Positions 9,085 through 18,309 of a stretch of 64,000 nt of DNA are shown here, piece after piece. Each line of letters begins with the position of its first letter. Within the stretch, counting starts at the first letter, position 1. A model generated the notes under the pieces. That model worked only from the letters and a program-made list of their open reading frames with translations, was not told where the DNA came from and ran no database searches. The translations under genes and the position numbers were made by a program. Source of the stretch: Pelagibius sp. Alg239-R121 (lineage in GTDB: Bacteria; Pseudomonadota; Alphaproteobacteria; Kiloniellales; Kiloniellaceae); assembly GCF_947331435.1 (NCBI RefSeq), contig NZ_CAMZOF010000006.1, positions 310,001-374,000 of the forward strand, in the 5' to 3' direction.

Positions 9085-11373
9085 GTGATTCGTGTGCCAT
9101 GTGCGGCCTTGGTGCTAGGGCTATGGCTTTGCAGCATCTTAGGGGCCGCTAGTAGTCCGGCATATGCGCAGGAACTGCTGTCCGGAGGTCGCATTGACGA
9201 GATACGTGTCGAGGGTAGTCAGCGTATCGAGCCGGAGACTGTACGTTCCTACATGCGGGTCAACCCCGGCGATAATTTCGACCCCGTTGCACTGGATAAA
9301 TCCCTCAAGAGCATTTTTGCCACCGGACTGTTCGCAGATGTAACCCTGCGGCGTCAGGGCAATGCCCTGATCGTCAACGTCGTTGAGAATCCGATTATCA
9401 ACCGGATTGCGTTCGAAGGTAACGACCGCCTGGACAATGAGGTCCTCGAGGCCGAGGTGATTCTGAGGCCGCGCGTGGTTTTCACGCGGACTAAGGTTCA
9501 AAAGGACGCTCAGCGGATTCTCGAGCTTTACCGGCGCTCGGGACGATTTGCGGCGACGGTCGAGCCCAAGGTCATTCAGCTTCCTCAGAACCGGATCGAT
9601 CTGGTCTTTGAAATCAGTGAAGGTGAGCTCACCGGGGTCAATGCGATCAACTTCATCGGTAATCGCGAGTATTCGGATGGCCGGCTCAGAGAAGCCATCG
9701 CGACCAGCGAGTCGGCGTTTTACCGAATTCTCTCCTCGACCGACACTTACGACCCGGACCGCCTGACCTTCGACCGAGAGCTTCTTCGCCGGTTTTATCT
9801 GAGCGAAGGCTATGCCGATTTTCGGGTGAATTCGGTAGTTGCCGAGCTGGCGCCGGACCGCGAGGGCTTCATCATCACCTTCACGGTGGTTGAGGGGGAA
9901 CAGTATGACTTCGGCAAGATCGACGTTGAGACGACGCTGCGGAACCTCGATCCTGAACAGGTGCGCGATGCGCTGCTGACCGAGGAAGGCGACACCTACG
10001 ATGCCAGCGCCGTCGAAGATACGGTTTCGAACCTGACCGACGCCGTCGGCAATCTGGGGTATGCCTTCGTCGATATCCGACCCAAGACCGATCGTGATCC
10101 CGAAAACCGGAAGATCGATATTGTTTTCGATATCCAAGAGGGGCCCAAGGTCTTTGTCGAGCGAATCGATATCGAAGGCAACACCCGCACTCTCGATAAG
10201 GTCATCCGCCGAGAGTTCCGGTTGGTAGAAGGCGACGCCTTCAACAGTACGAAACTTCGCCGCTCGCGCCGCCGCATTCAGCGCCTGGGCTTTTTCCAGA
10301 CCGTTGACGTGGACAACACTCCCGGCAGTACACCGGACCGGACAGTGGTCAAGGTGAACGTCGAGGAGCAGTCCACGGGCGATATCAGTTTCGGCGCGGG
10401 ATTCTCAACACAGTCCGGCCCCTTGGCTTCCGTCGGTATTCGTGAACGAAACCTTCTGGGACGTGGTCAGGATCTTCGGTTTAACGTTTCTATCGCCGGC
10501 AGCGGTACACAGGCGGACATCAGCTTTACTGAACCCTACTTCCTTGACCGGGAGCTGGCGGCCGGTTTCGACGTTTTCCGTGTAACCACTGAAGACGACG
10601 CGCGGGCGTTCGATGAAGAGCGGCTCGGTTTCTCCCTACGTGGCGGTTATGCGCTGACCGAGGATATTCGGCACGTGGTCCGCTATACGCTTGAAGACAC
10701 TGACATTTCCGATGTGGACGACGATGCCGCGATCCAGATTCGAAGTGAAGAGGGCAAGTCCCTGCGCTCAAGCATCGGTAATGACTTCACTTACGACACC
10801 CGGGATTCGCAGTTCGACACGCGTGAAGGCGAGATCGTCCGGCTCCGCACGACACTTGCCGGGCTCGGTGGCGACCGCCATTTCTTCAAGGCGTCTCTTG
10901 CGGGCGGTTACTACTATACCGTTGCCGACGACTGGACCTTCAGTACCCGTGGTGAGGTTGGTCATATTGTCGGGATCGGCGAGGATACCCGGATTGCCGA
11001 CAGGTTCTTTGTCGGCGGATCGCGCCCGCGCGGATTCGAGATCGGCGGTATCAGCCCGCGTGATCGTGCCAGTGACGATGCCCTGGGGGCGAACCAGTTT
11101 TACGTGGGCACCCTGGAGCTGACCTTTCCGCTCGGTCTGCCTGAAGAGTTCGATATTCGTGGCCGGCTCTTTACCGATGTCGGTGCGTCATTTGGTATAG
11201 ACGGCTCTGATAGAGGGGTAGATGATAGCTCTAGCCCGCGTGTCACAGTTGGCACCGGGGTTTCGTGGAACTCTCCCTTTGGCCCGATCGTCGTCGACTT
11301 AGGCCTTGCCGTGGTTAAAGAAGACTTCGACGAAACGGAGATTCTTAACTTTAGCTTTGGAACGAACTTTTAA
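9085..11373 (+). CDS. bamA: Outer membrane protein assembly factor BamA
   Basis: Central beta-barrel of the BAM complex, which folds outer-membrane proteins. It starts with GTG 9085. A signal peptide (residues about 1-28, ending at PAYA before QELL) is followed by five POTRA repeats (to about residue 420; the first begins IDEIRVEGSQRIEPETV) and a C-terminal 16-strand barrel. The protein ends FSFGTNF with the terminal Phe required for barrel insertion. At 762 aa it is of normal length. It is followed after 4 bp by the chaperone gene skp, which works with it. Confidence 0.97.
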   Translation: MIRVPCAALVLGLWLCSILGAASSPAYAQELLSGGRIDEIRVEGSQRIEPETVRSYMRVNPGDNFDPVALDKSLKSIFATGLFADVTLRRQGNALIVNVVENPIINRIAFEGNDRLDNEVLEAEVILRPRVVFTRTKVQKDAQRILELYRRSGRFAATVEPKVIQLPQNRIDLVFEISEGELTGVNAINFIGNREYSDGRLREAIATSESAFYRILSSTDTYDPDRLTFDRELLRRFYLSEGYADFRVNSVVAELAPDREGFIITFTVVEGEQYDFGKIDVETTLRNLDPEQVRDALLTEEGDTYDASAVEDTVSNLTDAVGNLGYAFVDIRPKTDRDPENRKIDIVFDIQEGPKVFVERIDIEGNTRTLDKVIRREFRLVEGDAFNSTKLRRSRRRIQRLGFFQTVDVDNTPGSTPDRTVVKVNVEEQSTGDISFGAGFSTQSGPLASVGIRERNLLGRGQDLRFNVSIAGSGTQADISFTEPYFLDRELAAGFDVFRVTTEDDARAFDEERLGFSLRGGYALTEDIRHVVRYTLEDTDISDVDDDAAIQIRSEEGKSLRSSIGNDFTYDTRDSQFDTREGEIVRLRTTLAGLGGDRHFFKASLAGGYYYTVADDWTFSTRGEVGHIVGIGEDTRIADRFFVGGSRPRGFEIGGISPRDRASDDALGANQFYVGTLELTFPLGLPEEFDIRGRLFTDVGASFGIDGSDRGVDDSSSPRVTVGTGVSWNSPFGPIVVDLGLAVVKEDFDETEILNFSFGTNF

Positions 11374-11377
11374 TCAG

Positions 11378-11956
11378 ATGAGCCAGCGTGTATCCGCTTG
11401 TGCTGCGCAGCTGCTGCGGCTGGTAATCTTGGTCAGTTGCCTATGTGCGCCGGCCCTGGCACAAGCGCAGACCGAAGCCGCCAATCCGGCGGTGATCGGT
11501 ATCCTGGACACTCAAAAAGTTCTCCGCGAGTCCGTTGCGATGCGTAGCCTGTCGAAAGAGATGGAAGCGCGCCGCAGCACCTTTCAGGAAGAATTGCGGC
11601 AGCGTGAAGACGAGCTGCGATCGGCCGATCAGGAACTGGCCCGGCAGCGTTCGATCCTCTCCGCCGAGGCGTTCGCTGAAAAACGCAGCGAACTGGAACA
11701 GCAGGTGGCGTCTCTTCAGCGTCAGGTGCAGGCCCGGCGCAAAGAGCTGGACAGGGTCTATGGCCAGGCGGTGAAACAGGTTCAGGGCGCGCTTGTGACG
11801 ATCGCCCAGCAGATTGCAACCGAACGAAAGCTGGATTTGGTGTTGCCGAAGACTGCCGTGGTTCTGGTTCGCAATGATATGGAAATCACGGACGAGGTGG
11901 TTAAGCGCCTCAACGAGACTTTGACCGAGGTGACGGTTCCCTCGCCTCAAAATTAA
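11378..11956 (+). CDS. skp: Periplasmic chaperone Skp/OmpH family
   Basis: Trimeric periplasmic holdase that carries unfolded outer-membrane proteins to BamA. I place the start at ATG 11378, 4 bp after bamA: it gives a proper signal peptide (LVILVSCLCAPALAQAQ) and a 192-aa protein. After the beta-strand IGILDTQKVLRES, the middle is a long charged coiled coil (about residues 55-140, rich in Glu/Arg/Gln), as in Skp. The further upstream ATG at 11306 lies inside bamA and gives no signal peptide at its end. Confidence 0.9.
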   Translation: MSQRVSACAAQLLRLVILVSCLCAPALAQAQTEAANPAVIGILDTQKVLRESVAMRSLSKEMEARRSTFQEELRQREDELRSADQELARQRSILSAEAFAEKRSELEQQVASLQRQVQARRKELDRVYGQAVKQVQGALVTIAQQIATERKLDLVLPKTAVVLVRNDMEITDEVVKRLNETLTEVTVPSPQN

Positions 11957-11964
11957 GGCTTACT

Positions 11965-13005
11965 ATGGCTGATCCCCGCTTTTTTACCGTTGCGGGTCCC
12001 TTTACCCTCAGACAACTGGCGGACATCGCTGGTGCCGAGATACCGGACACAGCGGATCCTGAGCAGATTTTTACTGACGTTGCGCCGCTTGATACCGCTG
12101 GTACAGGCGATGTCAGCTTTCTGAATAATCGACGCTATATCGGACAGTTCGAAAACAGTGGGGCGGGGGCCTGTATCGCCGAGTCCCGTTTCGCTGCAAA
12201 GGCACCTGAGGGCATGGCGCTGTTGCTCACAGACAAGCCTCACAGAGCCTACGCCAAGGTTGCCCAAGCCTTTTATCCCTCGCCCAAACGGCAGGCGGAC
12301 ATTCACCCCTCTGCGGTTATCGATTCCAGCGCCGTCATTGGGGCGGATTGTGAGATTTGCGCGGGCGCCGTAATTGGCGCTTCGGTCGAATTGGGGCAGC
12401 GTTGCCGGATCGAGGCGAACGCGGTTATCGAACCCGGCGTGGTGATTGGCGACGACTGCCTGATTGGTGTCGGTGCCTCCCTTAGCCACTGCATGATAGG
12501 CCAGGGTTGCAAAGTACATCCCGGCGTGCGGATCGGGACGCGTGGATTCGGATTCGCGATGGATCCGGAGGGTTATGAGGACGTACCCCAACTTGGCCGC
12601 GTAATTATCGAAAATGACGTTGAAATCGGAGCGAATTCAACAATTGACCGGGGTGCGGGACCGGATACGGTCATAGGCACCGGCACAAAGATTGATAATC
12701 TTGTACAAATCGGGCACAACGTGCGCCTCGGGCGCGGGTGTGTGCTGGTTGCACAAGCTGGCATGGCCGGCAGTTCCGAGCTTGAGGATTTTGTCGTCAT
12801 TGCGGCAGGATCGGGTGTGAACGGTCACACGAAAGTCGGTAAGGGCGCGCAGGTAGCCGGTAAGTCCGCGGTTATGCGGGATGTTCCACCCGGGCATACG
12901 GTTGGTGGCATTCCAGCAATACCGCTTAAGGATTACTTCCGTCTCGTGACGATGTGGCAGCGCCAATTAAAAGAAAAAGGCCAAAGAGGGAAGGTCGATG
13001 AGTGA
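11965..13005 (+). CDS. lpxD: UDP-3-O-(3-hydroxyacyl)glucosamine N-acyltransferase
   Basis: Third step of lipid A synthesis: adds the N-linked hydroxyacyl chain from acyl-ACP. An N-terminal uridine-binding domain (residues about 1-100) is followed by a left-handed beta-helix of hexapeptide repeats (for example [19 protein letters not shown]) and the catalytic region with the family block [16 protein letters not shown], which contains the catalytic His. 346 aa, normal. It begins 8 bp after skp and overlaps fabZ by 8 bp. Confidence 0.96.
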   Translation: MADPRFFTVAGPFTLRQLADIAGAEIPDTADPEQIFTDVAPLDTAGTGDVSFLNNRRYIGQFENSGAGACIAESRFAAKAPEGMALLLTDKPHRAYAKVAQAFYPSPKRQADIHPSAVIDSSAVIGADCEICAGAVIGASVELGQRCRIEANAVIEPGVVIGDDCLIGVGASLSHCMIGQGCKVHPGVRIGTRGFGFAMDPEGYEDVPQLGRVIIENDVEIGANSTIDRGAGPDTVIGTGTKIDNLVQIGHNVRLGRGCVLVAQAGMAGSSELEDFVVIAAGSGVNGHTKVGKGAQVAGKSAVMRDVPPGHTVGGIPAIPLKDYFRLVTMWQRQLKEKGQRGKVDE

Positions 13006-13468
13006 GCTTGAAGTGGCCCGGCCTGCGGTCAGGTCAGCCGACATCATGCGGATTATGGAACTGATTCCGCATCGTTATCCGTTTTTGCTGATTGATCGTG
13101 TCGAAGAGATCGTTGTTGGTGAAAGTGCGGTCGGCGTTAAAAACGTTACGATCAATGAACAGTTCTTTCAGGGACATTTCCCGCGACAGCCGGTTATGCC
13201 AGGTGTTCTGATCGTCGAAGCCATGGCACAGACGGCTGCCGTTCTCGTCGTCGAAACGCTCGACGGCGAAGCAGCTGGGAAGCTGGTTTATTTCATGACG
13301 ATCGACTCGGCCAGGTTCCGCAAACCAGTCGTGCCCGGGGCGACGATCAAGATCCACGTTGTAAAGGAACGGAACCGCAGAAACGTGTGGAAGTTCCGCG
13401 GAGAAGCCCGTGTCGAGGGTGCTTTGGTTGCCGAAGCAAAATTCTCCGCCATGATCATGGATGATTGA
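12998..13468 (+). CDS. fabZ: 3-hydroxyacyl-ACP dehydratase FabZ
   Basis: Dehydrates 3-hydroxyacyl-ACP in fatty-acid elongation, competing with the lpx enzymes for hydroxyacyl-ACP. The hotdog-fold protein (156 aa) carries the catalytic His60 in [12 protein letters not shown] and Glu74 in EAMAQ. The start ATG 12998 overlaps the end of lpxD and the stop overlaps the first base of lpxA, so lpxD-fabZ-lpxA are translationally linked. Confidence 0.97.
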   Translation: MSELEVARPAVRSADIMRIMELIPHRYPFLLIDRVEEIVVGESAVGVKNVTINEQFFQGHFPRQPVMPGVLIVEAMAQTAAVLVVETLDGEAAGKLVYFMTIDSARFRKPVVPGATIKIHVVKERNRRNVWKFRGEARVEGALVAEAKFSAMIMDD

Positions 13469-14259
13469 TGGCTGAAGTTCATTCCTCATCGGTGGTTGCA
13501 CCAGAGGCTGTCCTGGCCGATACGGTCAAGATCGGTCCCTTCTGCGTGGTGGGGCCTAGTGTCGAGCTCGGGGAAGACGTTGTGCTTCACAGCCACGTTG
13601 TGGTTGAGGGACGCACGAGCATCGGCGCGCGGACACAAATCTTTCCCTTCGCGTCGATCGGGCATCAGCCGCAAGACCTCAAGTTCGGTGGCGAAGAGTC
13701 GACCGTCTCGATCGGGAGTGACAATATCATCCGCGAACATGTTACCATCAATCCGGGTACCAAGGGCGGTCATATGAAGACCGTCGTGGGAAACGGTTGT
13801 ATGTTGATGGTTGGCGCCCATGTTGCACACGATTGTATTCTTGGCGATCACGTTATCCTGGTGAACAACGCGACTCTCGGCGGACACGTCGTGATCGGCG
13901 AAAACACCATTGTCGGCGGTTTGGCTGCGATCCATCAGTTTGTGCGTGTCGGCCGGGATGCCATGATCGGTGGCATGTCGGGTGTTGAGAATGACGTTAT
14001 TCCTTACGGCATGGTGACGGGTGAACGTGCAAGCCTCAATGGTCTGAACCTGATCGGCATGAAGCGTCGAGGCCACGAGCGAAGCGCCATCGTAGAGCTC
14101 CAGGATGCTTACAAAAAACTCTTCTCAGAGACGGGTAACTTTGCCGACCGGCTCGACGAATTCAACGCCGATGAAAGCGACAGCGCACCGGTGCGCGATG
14201 TATTGACCTTCATACAAGGCGAGTCTTCTCGCGGACTCCTTCACCCGAAGAAAAAGTAG
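13468..14259 (+). CDS. lpxA: UDP-N-acetylglucosamine O-acyltransferase
   Basis: First step of lipid A synthesis: transfers a 3-hydroxyacyl chain from ACP to UDP-GlcNAc. The 263-aa protein is a hexapeptide-repeat beta-helix with the family motifs HVTINPGT, MLMVGAHVAHDC (active-site His) and GGLAAIHQFVRVG, then a helical C-terminal domain. ATG 13468 overlaps the fabZ stop (TGATG); a TTG three bases earlier is in frame but unnecessary. Confidence 0.96.
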   Translation: MAEVHSSSVVAPEAVLADTVKIGPFCVVGPSVELGEDVVLHSHVVVEGRTSIGARTQIFPFASIGHQPQDLKFGGEESTVSIGSDNIIREHVTINPGTKGGHMKTVVGNGCMLMVGAHVAHDCILGDHVILVNNATLGGHVVIGENTIVGGLAAIHQFVRVGRDAMIGGMSGVENDVIPYGMVTGERASLNGLNLIGMKRRGHERSAIVELQDAYKKLFSETGNFADRLDEFNADESDSAPVRDVLTFIQGESSRGLLHPKKK

Positions 14260-14263
14260 CGGC

Positions 14264-15085
14264 ATGGCACCTAAGCTCGGCATCTTGGCTGGCTCAGGCG
14301 AGCTGCCGGTCCGTATTCGTAATCACTGCCATATGCAGGGGCGCGAGGTCTTCGTCGTTGCGTTCAACGGCCATACAAACCCGGAGGTTGTTGATGGGGT
14401 CGAGCACGTCTGGACCCGGCTTGGCGGTGCCTATTCGGCACTAAAACCGCTTCGCGATGCCGGTGTCAGCGAGTTGGTCATGGCGGGCGCCGTCCAGCGC
14501 CCGAGCCTCGGTGATCTTCGCCCTGATTTCCAGGCTCTCAAGTTTTTGACCAAGATCGGCTCCGCAGGCCTCGGTGATGACGGCATGCTGAAGGCGATCA
14601 TCAGCTATCTCGAAAACGAGGGTTTTCGGGTCGTCGGGATCGACGATGTCCTGGGCGATATCCTGGCGACCGACGGCGTCATTAGCCGTATCGAGCCAGA
14701 TGAGGAGGCTTTGGCGGACATTGACCGCGGTGTCGCCGTAGCGCGTGCACTCGGCGCGCAGGATGTAGGACAGTCGGTGATCGTCCAACAAGGTTTTATC
14801 CTGGGCGTGGAGGCGGTTGAAGGCACAGATGCCTTGATCGCCCGCTGTGCAAAACTGCGCCGATCCGGTTCGGGCGGCGTGCTGGTAAAGGTTAAGAAAC
14901 CGCAGCAGGAGCGCCGCGCGGACTTGCCGACGATCGGGACAGTGACGGTTCGAAATGCAGCGGAAAGCGGACTTCGCGGAATTGCCGTCGAAGCCGGCGG
15001 ATCTCTGATCGTCGACCGGGATGCTGTCCGGGCCGCAGCGGATGAAAGCGGTATTTTCGTGGTTGGCATCGAGGTGCCGCAATGA
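14264..15085 (+). CDS. lpxI: UDP-2,3-diacylglucosamine pyrophosphatase LpxI
   Basis: Hydrolyses UDP-2,3-diacylglucosamine to lipid X; this is the alphaproteobacterial enzyme that replaces LpxH. The 273-aa protein begins LGILAGSGELPVRI, typical of the family (formerly DUF1009), and has the VMAGAVQRPSL segment and a C-terminal domain ending in a conserved ESGIFVVGIE. It lies 4 bp after lpxA and overlaps lpxB by 4 bp (ATGA), between its metabolic partners. Confidence 0.94.
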   Translation: MAPKLGILAGSGELPVRIRNHCHMQGREVFVVAFNGHTNPEVVDGVEHVWTRLGGAYSALKPLRDAGVSELVMAGAVQRPSLGDLRPDFQALKFLTKIGSAGLGDDGMLKAIISYLENEGFRVVGIDDVLGDILATDGVISRIEPDEEALADIDRGVAVARALGAQDVGQSVIVQQGFILGVEAVEGTDALIARCAKLRRSGSGGVLVKVKKPQQERRADLPTIGTVTVRNAAESGLRGIAVEAGGSLIVDRDAVRAAADESGIFVVGIEVPQ

Positions 15086-16395
15086 CGACGCCGGTCCTGA
15101 CCGGTGCCGGCCAGGACACCGGACCGGTTTCAAATCCAGATACGGGCCCAGATTCGGGCCCAGATTCAGGCCCGGATGCAGGGCACGACGTGGCCACTGG
15201 CTCAATGCCGCTGATTTACCTGGTGGCGGGCGAACCTTCAGGCGATCTGCTTGGTGCGCGGCTGATGTCAGCGATCGACGACTTGACCGAGGGGCAAGTG
15301 CGTTTTGCGGGTGTTGGCGGGCCGAACATGGTGGCGCGCGGACTTAAAACCCTATTTCCGATCGACGAGCTCGCAGTCATGGGGATTGTCGAAATTCTGC
15401 CCCATGCCCTTAAGATTTTTCGCCGGATCAAACAGACTCGGGCCGCTGTGTTGCGTGATCGCCCGGCCGTCCTGGTGACAATCGATTCGCCCAGCTTCAC
15501 CCTCGAAATTGCGGAAGGGCTGAAAGGCGAGGGGATCCCGCTGGTCCATTATGTGGCGCCCCAGGTTTGGGCCTGGAAGGCCTGGCGGGCGAAACATGTG
15601 GCCAAGTATCTGGATCTGCTTCTCGCACTCCTGCCGTTCGAGCCGCCCTATTTCGAAAAACATGGCCTGAGGACCAAGTTCGTTGGCCATCCGGCAGTCG
15701 AAGGCCGAGGCCAAAGCACCGCCGTACAGGCAGACACAGCCGCTACGGATGTGGGCAGCTTTCGTCAGCGCTACGGGATAGCTGAGAACGCCCGCGTGGT
15801 TTGTGTACTCCCTGGCAGCCGTAAAGGCGAGGTATCGCGTCTGAGCAAGGTGTTTGGCGAGGGCCTGGAACAGTTGGCTGAACAGGTTCCGCATCTCCAT
15901 GCGGTGGTGCCGACTGTCTCCAATGTTGCGGCCCTGGCGCGCGAGCAGACCGCAGCTTGGCAGATTCCGGTGACGGTGGTTGAAGGCTTCGCCGAGAAGC
16001 ACGATGCGTTTCAGGAGAGCGAAGCGGCCCTGGCTGCCTCCGGAACGGTCGCCGTGGAACTGGCCGTTGCAGGCGTGCCGACCGTCATCGGTTATCGGGC
16101 AAACGCAATCACTGCCTGGCTGGCGCCGTATATTCTGAAGATCAAGTATGTCAGCCTGCCGAATCTGTTGCTGGATCGTCAAATAGTGCCTGAGCTCCTG
16201 CAGGGCAGCTTGACCCCGCAAAGCATTGCGTCAAACCTGTCAGCATTGATGGAAGGCGGCGATCAGCGGCAGCGCCAACTGGATGAATTTCAAAAGGTGG
16301 TGGGCGTGCTGACTCCGGACGGCGAAAGTCCGAGCATGGTTGCAGCGCGCCAGATCCTTGCCCAGATAAAACACCTACCAGCAACCGGCCGCTAA
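15082..16395 (+). CDS. lpxB: Lipid-A-disaccharide synthase
   Basis: Condenses lipid X with UDP-2,3-diacylglucosamine to the lipid A disaccharide. The catalytic protein starts near residue 42 (MPLIYLVAGEPSGDLLGA) and ends in the GT-B fold C-terminal domain (AASGTVAVELAVAGVPTVIGYR). Before it lies an unusual Gly/Pro/Asp/Ser/Thr-rich stretch of 41 residues, encoded in part by four 12-bp repeats (15136-15183). ATG 15082 overlaps the lpxI stop (ATGA), which favours it as the start. The internal ATG 15205 would give a standard-length protein (396 aa) but has no visible ribosome-binding site. Confidence 0.94.
   Translation: MTTPVLTGAGQDTGPVSNPDTGPDSGPDSGPDAGHDVATGSMPLIYLVAGEPSGDLLGARLMSAIDDLTEGQVRFAGVGGPNMVARGLKTLFPIDELAVMGIVEILPHALKIFRRIKQTRAAVLRDRPAVLVTIDSPSFTLEIAEGLKGEGIPLVHYVAPQVWAWKAWRAKHVAKYLDLLLALLPFEPPYFEKHGLRTKFVGHPAVEGRGQSTAVQADTAATDVGSFRQRYGIAENARVVCVLPGSRKGEVSRLSKVFGEGLEQLAEQVPHLHAVVPTVSNVAALAREQTAAWQIPVTVVEGFAEKHDAFQESEAALAASGTVAVELAVAGVPTVIGYRANAITAWLAPYILKIKYVSLPNLLLDRQIVPELLQGSLTPQSIASNLSALMEGGDQRQRQLDEFQKVVGVLTPDGESPSMVAARQILAQIKHLPATGR
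15136..15183 (+). repeat. Four 12-bp tandem repeats in the lpxB 5' end
   Basis: Units CCAGATACGGGC, CCAGATTCGGGC, CCAGATTCAGGC and CCGGATGCAGGG are consecutive and each encodes P-D-x-G. They sit before the conserved LpxB domain, in a region that appears free to vary, and may change in copy number between strains without altering the frame. Confidence 0.85.
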
Positions 16396-16425
16396 GCGAA
16401 GCGACCGAACAGGGGAGAGCCCAGC

Positions 16426-16824
16426 ATGTCGGATAATTTCAAGTTTCTACACACCATGATCCGGGTGAAGGATCTGGATAAATCGATCGATTTCTACACC
16501 CGGCATTTGGGTATGAACTTGATCCGCAGAAACGACTACCCCAGCGGCGAGTTCACGCTGGCCTTTGTCGGTTACGGCGACGAGACCGATCACACAGTGA
16601 TCGAACTGACCCATAACTGGGGACAGGAGGAGCCCTACGATTTGGGGAGCGGCTTCGGCCATTTGGCAATCGGTGTGCCCGATATCTACAGCACCTGCGA
16701 AGGGCTCGAAAAAGAGGGCGTAAACATCCCACGTCCACCGGGACCAATGAAGCACGGCGGTAGCGTAATCGCCTTCATCGAAGATCCGGATGGATACAAA
16801 GTTGAATTGATCGAGAAAAAGTAA
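16426..16824 (+). CDS. gloA: Lactoylglutathione lyase (glyoxalase I)
   Basis: Converts the methylglyoxal-glutathione hemithioacetal to S-lactoylglutathione, a detoxification step. The 132-aa protein is made of two beta-alpha-beta-beta-beta units; the four metal ligands are visible as His in FLHTMIRV, Glu in VIELTHNW, His in FGHLAIGV and Glu in KVELIEKK. A good ribosome-binding site (GGGGAGAG) precedes ATG 16426. It is followed by a strong bidirectional terminator and so closes the lpx transcription unit or forms its own. Confidence 0.94.
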   Translation: MSDNFKFLHTMIRVKDLDKSIDFYTRHLGMNLIRRNDYPSGEFTLAFVGYGDETDHTVIELTHNWGQEEPYDLGSGFGHLAIGVPDIYSTCEGLEKEGVNIPRPPGPMKHGGSVIAFIEDPDGYKVELIEKK

Positions 16825-16826
16825 CG

Positions 16827-16860
16827 AAAAAGGGCGCCGGAAAATTCCAGCGCCCTTTTT
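16827..16860. terminator. Bidirectional intrinsic terminator between gloA and gltA
   Basis: AAAAAGGGCGC (16827-16837) pairs with GCGCCCTTTTT (16850-16860), with a further short GGAA/TTCC pairing in the loop. T-runs on both strands fit termination of gloA (plus) and of gltA (minus), which converge here. Confidence 0.9.
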
Positions 16861-16887
16861 CTATCCTATAACCGGTTCGGTTGAATT

Positions 16888-18198
16888 TTACGAGCGGTCG
16901 CTCAGGTTCGGGTATTTACGTCCGGTGTTTCCGGTGTAGAGCTGACGTGGGCGGCTGATCTTCTGGTTCGGATCCTCGATCATTTCCTTCCACTGGGCGA
17001 CCCAGCCGACCGTGCGCGCCAGGGCGAAGAGAACGGTGAACATCGAGGTCGGAAAGTTCATCGCCTTCAGAATGATGCCTGAGTAGAAGTCGACGTTCGG
17101 GAACAGCTTCTTTTCGGCAAAATAGGGATCGCTCAGGGCTACCTTCTCCAACTCCATCGCGAGTTCGAGCAAGGGATCTTCGACACCCAGCTCGGCCAGA
17201 ACTTCGTGACAGGACGTCCGCATGACGGCGGCGCGCGGGTCGTAGTTCTTATAGACGCGGTGACCGAAGCCCATCAGGCGGAAAGGATCGTCCTTGTCCT
17301 TGGCACGTTGGATGAACTCGGGAATCCGGTCCTTATGGCCGATTTCCTGCAGCATCTTGAGCACTGCTTCGTTGGCACCGCCGTGCGCAGGGCCCCAAAG
17401 CGAAGCAATACCCGCCGCAATGCAGGCGAAGGGATTCGCGCCGCTCGATCCTGCGATCCGGACCGTCGAAGTCGAGGCGTTCTGTTCATGGTCGGCGTGG
17501 AGAATGAAAATCCGGTCCATGGCGCGGGCCAGCACGGGATTGACCACATAATCTTCAGCCGGAACCGAAAAGGTCATCATCAGGAAGTTTTCGGCGTAGT
17601 TCAGATTGTTGCGCGGATAGACGAAAGGCTGACCGACGGAATACTTGTAGGCGTTGGCAGCAATGGTTGGCATCTTTGCGATAAGCCGGTGCGACGCGAC
17701 CATCCGCTGATGCGGATCGCTGATGTCGGTTGAATCGTGATAGAAGGCGGACATGGCGCCAACCACGCCGACCATGATTGCCATGGGATGCGAATCCCGG
17801 CGGAAACCACGGAAAAAATTCATCATCTGCTCGTGCAGCATGGTGTGGTAAGTGATTGAATTCTCGAAAGTCTTTTTCTCTGCGACGTTCGGCAATTCAC
17901 CATGCAGCAACAGATAGCAGACTTCCATGAAGTCACTCTTTTCGGCCAATTCCTCAATGGAATAGCCGCGGTGCATCAGAATGCCTTCTTCTCCATCGAT
18001 GTAGGTGATCTTGGATTCACAGCTGCCCGTTGAGGTAAAGCCTGGATCGTAGGTAAAGCAATCTGTCTGTGCATAAAGCTTTCTGACATCGATGACGGAT
18101 GGTCCTGCCGTCCCTTCCAATACCGGCAGATCCCAGGATTGGTTGCTGCTGTTATCGGTGAGGGTGAAGCCTTTGGTGTTTGCGTTGGTATCTGTCAT
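16888..18198 (-). CDS. gltA: Citrate synthase
   Basis: Condenses oxaloacetate and acetyl-CoA, entering the TCA cycle. The product is a hexameric-type (gram-negative) citrate synthase of 436 aa. The active-site His and Asp are in the conserved segments [17 protein letters not shown] and [14 protein letters not shown], and [11 protein letters not shown] is intact. I start at ATG 18198 because AAGGGA lies at good distance upstream and the protein then matches the family; the frame extends 24 codons further with no such signal. gltX lies upstream on the same strand, 111 bp away. Confidence 0.96.
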   Translation of the reverse strand: MTDTNANTKGFTLTDNSSNQSWDLPVLEGTAGPSVIDVRKLYAQTDCFTYDPGFTSTGSCESKITYIDGEEGILMHRGYSIEELAEKSDFMEVCYLLLHGELPNVAEKKTFENSITYHTMLHEQMMNFFRGFRRDSHPMAIMVGVVGAMSAFYHDSTDISDPHQRMVASHRLIAKMPTIAANAYKYSVGQPFVYPRNNLNYAENFLMMTFSVPAEDYVVNPVLARAMDRIFILHADHEQNASTSTVRIAGSSGANPFACIAAGIASLWGPAHGGANEAVLKMLQEIGHKDRIPEFIQRAKDKDDPFRLMGFGHRVYKNYDPRAAVMRTSCHEVLAELGVEDPLLELAMELEKVALSDPYFAEKKLFPNVDFYSGIILKAMNFPTSMFTVLFALARTVGWVAQWKEMIEDPNQKISRPRQLYTGNTGRKYPNLSDRS

Positions 18199-18309
18199 CG
18201 CACCGTCCCTTCTACATCGCATTCGTCTAGATTCGACGCGGAGCATAGATTCCGAAAGCTTATCAATCAATTACCGTTGTGCTGCATCGCAAAAATAGGC
18301 GTTAACCAT

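Noticed and set aside
9139-10137. 332-codon minus-strand frame opposite bamA
   Set aside because: Antisense shadow; bamA is intact and has all POTRA and barrel features.
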